In this document: positions 43,680 through 50,903 of the stretch, one piece after another | Position numbering within the stretch: the first letter of the stretch is position 1 | Layout: each line of letters opens with the position of its first letter | DNA from: UBA6109 sp035366835 | GTDB lineage: Bacteria > Desulfobacterota > Syntrophia > Syntrophales > UBA6109 | Direction of reading: 5' to 3' | Length of the DNA stretch: 64,000 nucleotides | NCBI GenBank assembly: GCA_035366835.1 | Contig: DAOSIS010000020.1 | Location: 1-64,000 of the forward strand | Made by a program: the position numbers and the translations under genes | Notes under the pieces: generated by a model | Told to the model about the DNA's origin: nothing | Seen by the model: the letters and a program-made list of their open reading frames with translations, nothing else | The model's database searches: none

Positions 43680-45561
43680 CCATCGGTTCCCGGAACATCA
43701 TTTTCAGGTCGTAGACCCCGGCATCGCTCTTCTTCTTGATGTCGAACCCGCCCTTCTCGAAGACGTGGAGCATCTGCTTGTTTTCCACCAGGACCTCGGC
43801 CGTGAATCCGAGGAGACCGTCCCTCCTGGCGAGGTAGGTGAGGTACGTCAGCAGCGTCTGCCCGATGCCGCGGTTGTGGTAGTTGTCGCGCACCGCGAAG
43901 GCGATCTCGGCGGTGTGGCTGGCCTCGTCGATGCCGTACTGGCCGACGGCGACGATCATCTCGTTGTCCTGACTGCCGATCACGGCAAGGATGACCATCT
44001 CCTTGGTGTAGTCGATGATGACGAAGTCCTGGAGCCGCTCGTGCGGAATGTCCTTGCGCTTGGAAAGGAACCGGCGGTGAAGGCTCTTGTCGGACAGGGA
44101 ATAGAGGAAGTCCTTGAACGCCGATTCGTCGTTCATCCGCACGGGCCGTAGATGGATCGTGAGACCGGTTTTCGTGGTCCGGAAGGTCTCGAGGTGTTCG
44201 GGATACTCGCCGCGCTTGCCCGGGATGAAGGCCTGGTCGCGGAAGACGAGCCCCCGGCGCTTGGCCTCCTCGATCAGCCAGGGGCGGAACTTCGGATGGG
44301 CGATGGCGATGAGCGACATGGCCCGGTCCCGGATATTCTTGCCGTGCAGGTAGGCGATGCCGTATTCGGTGACGACGTAGCGGACGTCGCCGCGGTTCAG
44401 CGTCACGCCGGCGCCTTCGCTGAGGGCGGGCACGATGCGCGATACGGTGTCGTTGTGGGCGGTCGACTTGACGGCGAGAATGGTCTTGCCGTTCTTGGAC
44501 AGGAGGGCGCCCCGCATGAAGTCATAGTGGCCGCCGATCCCGCTGTAGAAGGTGTTTCCGATGGATTCGGAGGTGGCCTGGCCCGTCAGGTCGATCTCCA
44601 GGGCGGCGTTGATGGCGACCATGTTGTCCTGCCTGGCGATCAGGCGGATGTCGTTCGTGTAATCGATCGTCCGGAACATGATGGCCGGGTTGTCGTGGAG
44701 GAAGTCGTAGGTTTCCCTCGTTCCCATGGAGAAGGCCGCCACGGTCACGCCGCGGTTGATCGTCTTTCTGGAATTGTCGACGACGCCGGCCTTGATGAGA
44801 TTGACCAGGCCGTCGCTGAGGAGCTCGGTGTGAACGCCCAGGTGCCTCTTCGCGTAGAGATTCGAGACGATGGCGTTGGGCAGGCTCCCGTAACCGACCT
44901 GGATCGTGTCGCCGTCCTGGATCAGGCGGGCGACGTAGTTGCCGATCCGGTCCGTGATTTCCGTCGCCGCGGATCCCTTGACTTCGAGGAGGGCTTCGTC
45001 GCGGGGAAGAATGAAGTCGACATCCTTGATGTGAAGAAAACCGTCCCCGTGCGTGCGGGGCATGTTCGTGTTGATCTGGGCGATGCAGAGGGGGGCCTTG
45101 TCCGTGGCCGTCTTCACCATGTCGACGCTGACGCCGAGGCTGAGGTAGCCGTGCTCGTCGGGCGCGGAGGTCTGGATCAGGGCCACGTCGATGGTGACGA
45201 TCCCCCGCTCGATGAGCGCCGGAACGTCCGAGAGGGAAATGGGCGTGTAGTCGGAGGAACCGCGGTTGACGCTGCCGCGCGTGTTGTTGCCGATGAAGAA
45301 AGAGTTGTGGCGGAAGTTGCTTTTGAACTTGGAATCGGTGTAGGGGGCGAGGCCGAAGGAGTACACGTGCATGATCTCGGCGTCGTAGAAGGCTTTCGGA
45401 TGGTCTTCCACGTACCGCATCATCGCCTGGATCAGGTACTGAGGCTCGCCGCAGCCCGACGCCAAAAAGATGTGATCCCCGCGCCGGATATGGGCGAAGA
45501 TCTCATCCTCTGCGGCGAATTTTTCGGGGTAGAGTTTCTTCCAGTCTTCGAGTGACTTCAT
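43654..45561 (-). CDS. Acetyl-CoA hydrolase/CoA-transferase fused to a GNAT acetyltransferase
   Basis: Residues 1 to about 430 form a class I CoA-transferase of the acetyl-CoA hydrolase/4-hydroxybutyrate type (GYGSLPNAIVSNL, NAALEIDLTGQATSESIGN, FYSGIGGHYDFMRGALLS, TEYGIAYLHGKNIRDRA). Residues about 465 to 625 form a GNAT domain (IHLRPVRMNDESAFKDFL, AEIAFAVRDNYHNRGIGQTL with the acetyl-CoA loop). The pair suggests a CoA-transferase whose partner domain acetylates protein lysines in response to acyl-CoA, or regulates the neighbours. It is first in the six-gene operon with a promoter-like element about 60 bases upstream. GNAT-fused members of this family exist in other deltaproteobacteria. Confidence 0.92.
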   Translation of the reverse strand: MKSLEDWKKLYPEKFAAEDEIFAHIRRGDHIFLASGCGEPQYLIQAMMRYVEDHPKAFYDAEIMHVYSFGLAPYTDSKFKSNFRHNSFFIGNNTRGSVNRGSSDYTPISLSDVPALIERGIVTIDVALIQTSAPDEHGYLSLGVSVDMVKTATDKAPLCIAQINTNMPRTHGDGFLHIKDVDFILPRDEALLEVKGSAATEITDRIGNYVARLIQDGDTIQVGYGSLPNAIVSNLYAKRHLGVHTELLSDGLVNLIKAGVVDNSRKTINRGVTVAAFSMGTRETYDFLHDNPAIMFRTIDYTNDIRLIARQDNMVAINAALEIDLTGQATSESIGNTFYSGIGGHYDFMRGALLSKNGKTILAVKSTAHNDTVSRIVPALSEGAGVTLNRGDVRYVVTEYGIAYLHGKNIRDRAMSLIAIAHPKFRPWLIEEAKRRGLVFRDQAFIPGKRGEYPEHLETFRTTKTGLTIHLRPVRMNDESAFKDFLYSLSDKSLHRRFLSKRKDIPHERLQDFVIIDYTKEMVILAVIGSQDNEMIVAVGQYGIDEASHTAEIAFAVRDNYHNRGIGQTLLTYLTYLARRDGLLGFTAEVLVENKQMLHVFEKGGFDIKKKSDAGVYDLKMMFREPMDDESKKSR

Positions 45562-45621
45562 CGTTTCCCGTATCGGGACCCTTTCCGGAGCCTTCGTCTT
45601 TTTCCCTCGTTATTGCAGACG

Positions 45622-45652
45622 TATATAGCACAGGAGACGCGCTTCCTGTCAA
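45622..45652 (-). promoter_or_regulatory. Probable promoter of the CoA-transferase operon
   Basis: On the - strand TTGACA (45652-45647) and an extended -10, TGC-TATATA (TATATA at 45627-45622). The spacer to TATATA is 19 bases, longer than optimal; a 17-base spacing would use GCTATA. About 60 bases before the start codon. Confidence 0.5.
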
Positions 45653-45683
45653 GGGAAGATGCCGCGGAACAGGGGCGAAACTG

Positions 45684-46358
45684 CTAGGAAAGAAGGGACA
45701 GGAGATGGGATGCGTCTTTCAGGACCAGATCGGCGCCGGCCCGGCGGAGGTCCCGTTCCGTGGAGTGGCCGGAGAGGACACCGACAGCCCGGACGCCGGC
45801 CTCTCTCGCCATGCGCACGTCCATCGGATGGTCGCCGACCATCGCGGAATTCCGGGGGACCGTTCCCAGCGCCTGCACGGAACGGATGAGGTGATCGACG
45901 GCGGGTTTGACGCGGGGAACGTCGTCGCGGGTGAGCAGCAGATCGCAATAGACGTCGCTTTGGGGAAAGATCTGAAGAACGGCGGACCGGCAGTTGCGGG
46001 TGACGACGGCCGATTTGCGGCCGCTGCGGCGGAGGTCTTCCAGGAGAGGGATCGTGCCCGGGAACAACCGCCCCCGGAGGGCCGCTTCCATCTCGATCGC
46101 ACGGATGATCTCGAAGGCCCGGCGACGAAAGGCGGAACCGTTCTCCGGCCTCGTCGCGGCGATCTCTGCCGCCGCTGTCTCGATCATCTCCAGGACGTAC
46201 AGGGAGGCCATGTCATCCGAGAGGATGCCCTCATCGTCGATCAGCCTGAGGATGGATTGCCGCATCCGCGGAAAATCGATGTTCAGTTCGGCGAGCGTCC
46301 CGTCGAAGTCGAAGACGACGGAGCGGATGGATTTCAGGGAACGGATTTCCGGGTTCAA
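45684..46358 (-). CDS. HAD-superfamily hydrolase (phosphoglycolate phosphatase-like)
   Basis: A 224-residue HAD phosphatase: motif I VVFDFDGTLAELN with the nucleophile aspartate, motif II VVTRNC, the lysine in PRVKPAVDHL and motif IV MVGDHPMDVRMA. A helical cap lies between motifs I and II. Substrate is unknown; phosphoglycolate or pyrophosphate-type activities are common in this subfamily. The start is TTG at 46358, chosen because it overlaps the aminotransferase stop (TTGA) and gives a normal N-terminus (MNPEIRSLKSIRSVVFD); no closer ATG exists. Confidence 0.85.
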   Translation of the reverse strand: MNPEIRSLKSIRSVVFDFDGTLAELNIDFPRMRQSILRLIDDEGILSDDMASLYVLEMIETAAAEIAATRPENGSAFRRRAFEIIRAIEMEAALRGRLFPGTIPLLEDLRRSGRKSAVVTRNCRSAVLQIFPQSDVYCDLLLTRDDVPRVKPAVDHLIRSVQALGTVPRNSAMVGDHPMDVRMAREAGVRAVGVLSGHSTERDLRRAGADLVLKDASHLLSLLS

Positions 46359-47518
46359 CGTCTGTGGTCTTCCCTCAGGTAGCGTTCCAGGCGATCGAGT
46401 CCCTCGCGGATGTTTTCCAGGGAGTTGGCGTAGGAGAAGCGCAGGTATCCCTCGCAATTCTGCCCGAAATCGATGCCCGGCGTGACGCCCACCTTCGCCC
46501 GGTTCAGGATATCGAAGGCGGTGGAATAGGAGTCGCGGGAAAAGGCCCGGATGTTCCCGAGGACATAGAATGCGCCGGTGGGTTCGACGGAGACGCCGAG
46601 GCCGAGCTCCCGGAGGCGGCGGATCATGTATCTTCTCCGTTCGTCGTAGATCGCCCTCATGCGGACCACGTCTTTGTCCGACTGGCGGAGCGCGGCCACT
46701 CCGGCCCACTGCACGAAGGCGTTGGCGGAGATGAAGAGATTCTGCTGGATCTTCTGGAGCGCCCGCACGTAGGCTTTCGGGCTGATCACGTAACCCAGGC
46801 GCCAGCCCGTCATGGCATAGGCCTTGGAGAAGCCGTTGAATACGAAGGCCGAATCGGAAAATTCCAGGATGCTGTGCTCTTTTCCTTCATAGACCAGACC
46901 GTGGTAGATCTCGTCGGAAATCACAGGGACGCCGAGCGATGCGATCTCTTTCATCCTGCCCGGGTCGAGCAGGTTCCCCGTCGGGTTGGAGGGTGAATTG
47001 ATCAGGATCCCTTTGGTGCGGGGGGAAATTTTCTCCCGGATGGCCTCCGGGCGGTACTGGAAGCCGTCCTCCTCGTAGACGTTGACGCAGACGGGGATGC
47101 CGCCGACAAAGCGGATGAAGTTCGGATAACAGGCGTAATGGGGGTCGGAGATGACGATCTCGTCGCCGGGGCCGATCAGTGCCGAAAAGAGGAGCAGCAT
47201 GGCCGGGGACGTGCCCGACGTCACGACGATCTGGTCGGGGCAGACCGATACGCCGTAGCGGGCCGCGTAATGCTCGCAGATCGCCTCCCGGAGCTCCAGC
47301 AGGCCGAGGCTGTGCGTATAGTGGGTCCTGCCGTCCCGCAGGGCTCTGACGCAGGCCTCCTTGATGCATGCCGGCGTGTCGAAGTCGGGCTCACCGACTT
47401 CGAGGTGAACGACGTGTTCGCCGCGCTTTTCCATCTCCTGGGCCTTCTCGAGGACATCCATGACGATGAAAGGCGGGATATCGCAGGCGCGCTGTGAAAG
47501 CATGGTGCTGTTTTCCAT
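46355..47518 (-). CDS. Class I/II pyridoxal-phosphate aminotransferase
   Basis: A fold-type I aminotransferase: LEVGEPDFDTPACIKEA, the NSPSNPTGN pocket, the aspartate in ISDEIYHGLVY, and the PLP lysine in NGFSKAYAMTGWRLGYV. It is only distantly like the aspartate aminotransferase at 15-16 kb, so substrate may be alanine, aromatic or other amino acids. Start choice matters: ATG 47518 lies inside the -10 box of the promoter found here, while ATG 47503 (MLSQRACDIPPFIVMDVLEK) begins where relatives usually begin and would give a nearly leaderless mRNA. It overlaps the HAD gene by 4 bp. Confidence 0.88.
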   Translation of the reverse strand: MENSTMLSQRACDIPPFIVMDVLEKAQEMEKRGEHVVHLEVGEPDFDTPACIKEACVRALRDGRTHYTHSLGLLELREAICEHYAARYGVSVCPDQIVVTSGTSPAMLLLFSALIGPGDEIVISDPHYACYPNFIRFVGGIPVCVNVYEEDGFQYRPEAIREKISPRTKGILINSPSNPTGNLLDPGRMKEIASLGVPVISDEIYHGLVYEGKEHSILEFSDSAFVFNGFSKAYAMTGWRLGYVISPKAYVRALQKIQQNLFISANAFVQWAGVAALRQSDKDVVRMRAIYDERRRYMIRRLRELGLGVSVEPTGAFYVLGNIRAFSRDSYSTAFDILNRAKVGVTPGIDFGQNCEGYLRFSYANSLENIREGLDRLERYLREDHRR

Positions 47519-47542
47519 ATCCGTAAGACCGCGTCTTGTCAA
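47514..47542 (-). promoter_or_regulatory. Promoter overlapping the start of the aminotransferase gene
   Basis: On the - strand a perfect TTGACA (47542-47537), 17-base spacer and TATGGA (47519-47514). The -10 box contains the ATG at 47518, which argues that translation starts further in, at 47503. Confidence 0.55.
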
Positions 47543-47571
47543 GGCGTGGGGGGGGCCGGACGGGGAAGATG

Positions 47572-48435
47572 TCAGCGGCGGCCCGTGATGTATTCCGCGC
47601 CCATCTTCTTGACGACGGTGCGGCCGGTGTCTCCGGTAGGCACGATGTCGACGTCGAGGACGATCTTGAAGAACCGGACGATGATGCTGAAGGTCGCGCC
47701 CCAGAGGACGTCCTCCTCCGCATCGTCCACGAGAAAGGAGGGAAACTGGCGGCGCCGCGCGACATCGGGCTGCCCGACGTCATCGGTCAATTCGATGATG
47801 AGATCGGCATAACGGGACGGATCGAGAAAGGATCGCAGGGGGATCTCCAGCAGGCGCTCCACCTCGCCGCTGAGCCGCGGACGGTAAGGCTTCGGGAGGA
47901 ATCCCACGAGCGGAAAGATGGTCCGCTGGAAGAGGGTGAGGGAATGGGTCGGCAGGGGCCCCAGACAGCGGACATTCCAGGGCGGTAGCCCGATCTCTTC
48001 CCAGGACTCGCGCAAGGCGGTCGAAAGGAACAGCGCTATGGCGCTTCTCGTCCCGCGGTCGAAGCCGTTCGCGTCCGGGACGAACGGCCGGCGCCAGACG
48101 GGGAGGAGGCCGGAGCGGACCAAAAGGCTCAGGAAGCGGTCGGAGAGGGGATGGATCATCCCGCCCGGACAGCCGATGTCGCCCGGCTGGGACATCCTGA
48201 ACGACCGCTTGATGAGTTGGAAACACATTTCTCCCGGTTCAGACGCCGGCGCGCCGGCTGCGGAGCAGCGGCAAAGGGGCAGGAGAACGCCCGCAGACAG
48301 GCTGAAAACCGCAGACGCGCCATTTTCCGCGGCGATCCGCTTCATCGTGGACGGGAAATCGCAGGGAGCCTCGGAAAGTCTCCTGGAGATCCGTTCGAGA
48401 AAGTCAGGCGTCCGGAAAAGGGAAGCAAGATCCAT
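47572..48435 (-). CDS. NUDIX hydrolase, CoA pyrophosphatase-like, with a split NUDIX box
   Basis: NudL-type enzymes cleave CoA to phosphopantetheine and 3',5'-ADP. The region GDIGCPGGMIHPLSD begins the NUDIX box and TALRESWEEIGLPPW completes it, but nearly 40 residues rich in Arg and Leu are inserted between GG and RE where the usual spacing is about 15. The catalytic REswEE core is intact. ATG 48435 is preceded by CCAGGAGCT and makes the gene overlap the end of the upstream hydrolase by 32 bases. The length is 287 residues. Substrate is inferred from the family only. Confidence 0.8.
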   Translation of the reverse strand: MDLASLFRTPDFLERISRRLSEAPCDFPSTMKRIAAENGASAVFSLSAGVLLPLCRCSAAGAPASEPGEMCFQLIKRSFRMSQPGDIGCPGGMIHPLSDRFLSLLVRSGLLPVWRRPFVPDANGFDRGTRSAIALFLSTALRESWEEIGLPPWNVRCLGPLPTHSLTLFQRTIFPLVGFLPKPYRPRLSGEVERLLEIPLRSFLDPSRYADLIIELTDDVGQPDVARRRQFPSFLVDDAEEDVLWGATFSIIVRFFKIVLDVDIVPTGDTGRTVVKKMGAEYITGRR

Positions 48436-49459
48436 AGCTCCTGGTCCTTGTCGTGCACGGGCCGGATGTCCTGCCGGCATTCGAAACCGCGGAATTCAGG
48501 ATGTCCGCGATCTCCTTCTCATACCAGCATCCGAAAGGGAAGGGGTTTCCCAGAAAACCGCAATGACCTCCGTACCGCTGCAGCGCGAGGTGCAGGTTCG
48601 CTCCTTTCTTCAGTCCTCTCAGGTCCTCGACGGGCACGACGGGATCGTCGGCGGAGGCGATGATCGTGGTCGGAACGCCCAGCTCGCACAGGGAGTCGCC
48701 CAGCAGCGTGTACTGGCGGAAATAATCCCGGTACGTGGGATACTCGGGGAAATAGGGCATCAGGGCCTCCGTCAGCTCCATGCACGTCTTCGCGCGCAGG
48801 AACGGGCCGAACCGGTATTTGCCCGGGAAGAGGGATTCCTTTTTCCGCAGGGACCGCTTCCACTTGTTCAGGAAGTAGCTGCGGTAGAGAAAGAATCCGC
48901 TGTCGATGAGCAGGGTCGATTTGTAAGGGTCGAGCGCCGGGCTGATGCTGATGACGTGGCGGAGGCTGGGGATGGGGCGGCTGACCTGGAGCCGCGAGAC
49001 GCGCAGGCCGAAATTACCGCCGAGCGAAAAGCCGATGATGAAGAAGGGCCGGCCGCCGCCGAGTTCAGCAATGCGGGACAGGGCCTGAAAGACCTCCTCG
49101 AGCCGCGCGCCGTGAAAAAGGTCCTCGTTGAGATGGTGGCTGTTGCCGTGGTCGCGGAGATTCAGGCGGAACACGTCGTATCCGCAACGGTAGAGGAACC
49201 GTCCTGTCGTGAGGATGTAGGTGGATTCGGAGCTGCCCTCCCAGCCGTGCAGCAGGACCACCAGCCCCGGGGCCTTGCCCTCCCGCTGCGGGGAGTGGAA
49301 CCCGAGAAGACGGGCGCCGTCACCGGCGTCTACGACGGACTCCCGGGAGGCGCGAAGCATCGGATTGTCGCCAAGGGCCCGGATCTTCATGCTGGCAAAC
49401 ATGGACTGCAGGTGGCGATGCCGCGCCCAGGGCTCAGGAAGAAAGCAATCGTCGGTCAT
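48404..49459 (-). CDS. Alpha/beta hydrolase of the YheT/EstA type
   Basis: A serine hydrolase of 351 residues. The oxyanion region is VLLHGWEGSSEST, the nucleophile serine is in IIGFSLGGNFGLR (about residue 145), the acid is in IASADDPVVPVED and the catalytic histidine in GGHCGFLGNPF near 300. YheT-like enzymes are poorly characterised esterases. No Shine-Dalgarno is visible because the structured repeat at 49459-49574 abuts the start codon, so the true upstream region may have been displaced. The following NUDIX gene overlaps its end. Confidence 0.87.
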   Translation of the reverse strand: MTDDCFLPEPWARHRHLQSMFASMKIRALGDNPMLRASRESVVDAGDGARLLGFHSPQREGKAPGLVVLLHGWEGSSESTYILTTGRFLYRCGYDVFRLNLRDHGNSHHLNEDLFHGARLEEVFQALSRIAELGGGRPFFIIGFSLGGNFGLRVSRLQVSRPIPSLRHVISISPALDPYKSTLLIDSGFFLYRSYFLNKWKRSLRKKESLFPGKYRFGPFLRAKTCMELTEALMPYFPEYPTYRDYFRQYTLLGDSLCELGVPTTIIASADDPVVPVEDLRGLKKGANLHLALQRYGGHCGFLGNPFPFGCWYEKEIADILNSAVSNAGRTSGPCTTRTRSYGSCFPFPDA

Positions 49460-49574
49460 GAATCCAGCAGCGAGCGCATTCCTCGCAGCTTGCTGCGGGG
49501 GATGCGAGCGAATCCTGTTGAAGATCCCCTCCTTGGGGATCGAAGATTCTCCGGAGCTTTGCTCCGGAGAGCTT
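49459..49574 (+). repeat. Structured dispersed repeat, copy 2
   Basis: About 115 bases matching 29202-29304. It contains three successive hairpins: CCTCGCAGC-TT-GCTGCGGGG, ATCCCC-TCCTT-GGGGAT and CTCCGGAGC-TTT-GCTCCGGAG; the last is expanded compared with copy 1. It abuts the start codon of the alpha/beta hydrolase gene. Between it and 49709 I see no gene. Confidence 0.8.
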
Positions 49575-49708
49575 CAATGCTCCGTCCGTTGTCGACCGGA
49601 AACCGGGGCAAGCCCCCGCCTCGGGTCGGGCCGGCGGGATGAGGAACGTCACGGGGGCCAGCCCGGAAAAGAGGGAAAAGCGGCTTACAGGCGGCGTCGA
49701 GGCCTGCG

Positions 49709-50629
49709 CTAGCGTGACACTGCACATCTGCCGTTGCCCTTGTTTCTATAAAGCGCGGCGTCGGCGTCCTTAACGAGACATCCGGCGCCCAGATGGGGGG
49801 AATAGCTGGACACGCCGCAAGAAATCGTCACTTCGGCCGCAGATGCGCCCCCATCAAGAAATCGATGATTCGAAACCGCATGAATGAGCTTGCCGGATAC
49901 CTCCTCGGCCTGCACTTTGCCGGTCTCCGGCAACAGAATCGCAAATTCATCTCCCCCGTAACGAAAAGGCATATCCGTCTTTCGTGTCGATTTTCTCAGT
50001 AATTCACCCAAGTTCTGCAGGATTTTGTCACCGTTCTGATGGCCATGGGTGTCATTGTAGAGCTTGAAGTCATTGATATCGATCATGATGAATGAGAGTG
50101 CATGGTTGTACCGTTCCGCACGATTGCATTCTTCGACCAGGGCCATGTCCAACTTGCGTCTATTATACAGACCGGTCAATCCATCGATGACGGCCAGTGA
50201 GGAAAGTTTGCGGTTGTGGTCAATCACTTCTTCTGAATATTGCTTAAGCCTGAGAACTTTTTCGACGAGTTCGCAGGACAGGCTGTCGAAGGCATTTCTC
50301 AGCGTCTCAATTTCATTGTCATTCACGGATTGCAGGTTCGTTTCGAGTATTGAGGCCGATCTGCCCCTTATCTCTCTAGACAAGGTTTCCAGCGAACTGA
50401 TGCGGCGAGACATCAGGAAGAAGCTTAGACCGCAAACAGATAGCATGGCCGCAAAGCCAAAAGTGAAGACATGCATCAAGGCGTTGATCTGTTCTGGAAT
50501 AAGCATAGGGATGACGTATTCATAAATGATGAACGTCATCAACAGCAACGGCAGAATCGTAGACAGACCAAAAAAGACCAAGAATGTTTTTCTTGCTGAC
50601 TCATTGACCAATGAAAAGAAAGACGTCAT
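49709..50629 (-). CDS. Membrane diguanylate cyclase (GGDEF)
   Basis: Makes cyclic di-GMP from two GTP. Two membrane spans (about residues 15-38 and 48-70) flank a very short periplasmic loop, then a HAMP-like segment and coiled coil lead to the GGDEF domain (about 140-305). The active motif is intact (FRYGGDEFAILLPETG) and the product-inhibition I-site RKTD sits five residues before it. The N-terminal half shows no sensor domain, so input may come through the membrane or partners. Composition is AT-richer than the hydrolase genes beside it. Confidence 0.93.
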   Translation of the reverse strand: MTSFFSLVNESARKTFLVFFGLSTILPLLLMTFIIYEYVIPMLIPEQINALMHVFTFGFAAMLSVCGLSFFLMSRRISSLETLSREIRGRSASILETNLQSVNDNEIETLRNAFDSLSCELVEKVLRLKQYSEEVIDHNRKLSSLAVIDGLTGLYNRRKLDMALVEECNRAERYNHALSFIMIDINDFKLYNDTHGHQNGDKILQNLGELLRKSTRKTDMPFRYGGDEFAILLPETGKVQAEEVSGKLIHAVSNHRFLDGGASAAEVTISCGVSSYSPHLGAGCLVKDADAALYRNKGNGRCAVSR

Positions 50630-50903
50630 TTCATCTCTCCCTAAATCATGAAGCTCTTGACCAGTTGAGCCTATTCCGAGGCATTGTTTCAGGATACTCA
50701 GAGAATAAGGTCCGGTCGTAGTGCTTTACCACATCTGGGCTTAGAAGTCCTCAACTAGATGCTCGTGGGTGGGAGCGGTGCTTCCGGTACGGGTGTGTCT
50801 GTGCCGAGCGTCTCCGCAACAGCTCGAACGATATCAAGCATGACAAGGCGACGGGCCATCTTTGCGGACCGTTCGTGCGGCTAGACTTATGCTCCGGATA
50901 CAC
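50630..50903 (-). other. Intergenic region, no gene recognised
   Basis: About 270 bases between the diguanylate cyclase and the reductase. On the - strand a 34-codon open stretch (ATG at 50858 to a stop near 50756, beginning MARRLVMLDIVRAVAETLG) is visible but I do not recognise it and see no ribosome site. It may be debris from an earlier insertion. No clear promoter or terminator. Confidence 0.4.

Noticed and set aside
41523..43739. Long + strand frame opposite the ADP-forming ligase (about 740 codons)
   Set aside because: The - strand frame carries all family motifs; the + frame is Asp/Arg/Gly/His-rich shadow sequence.
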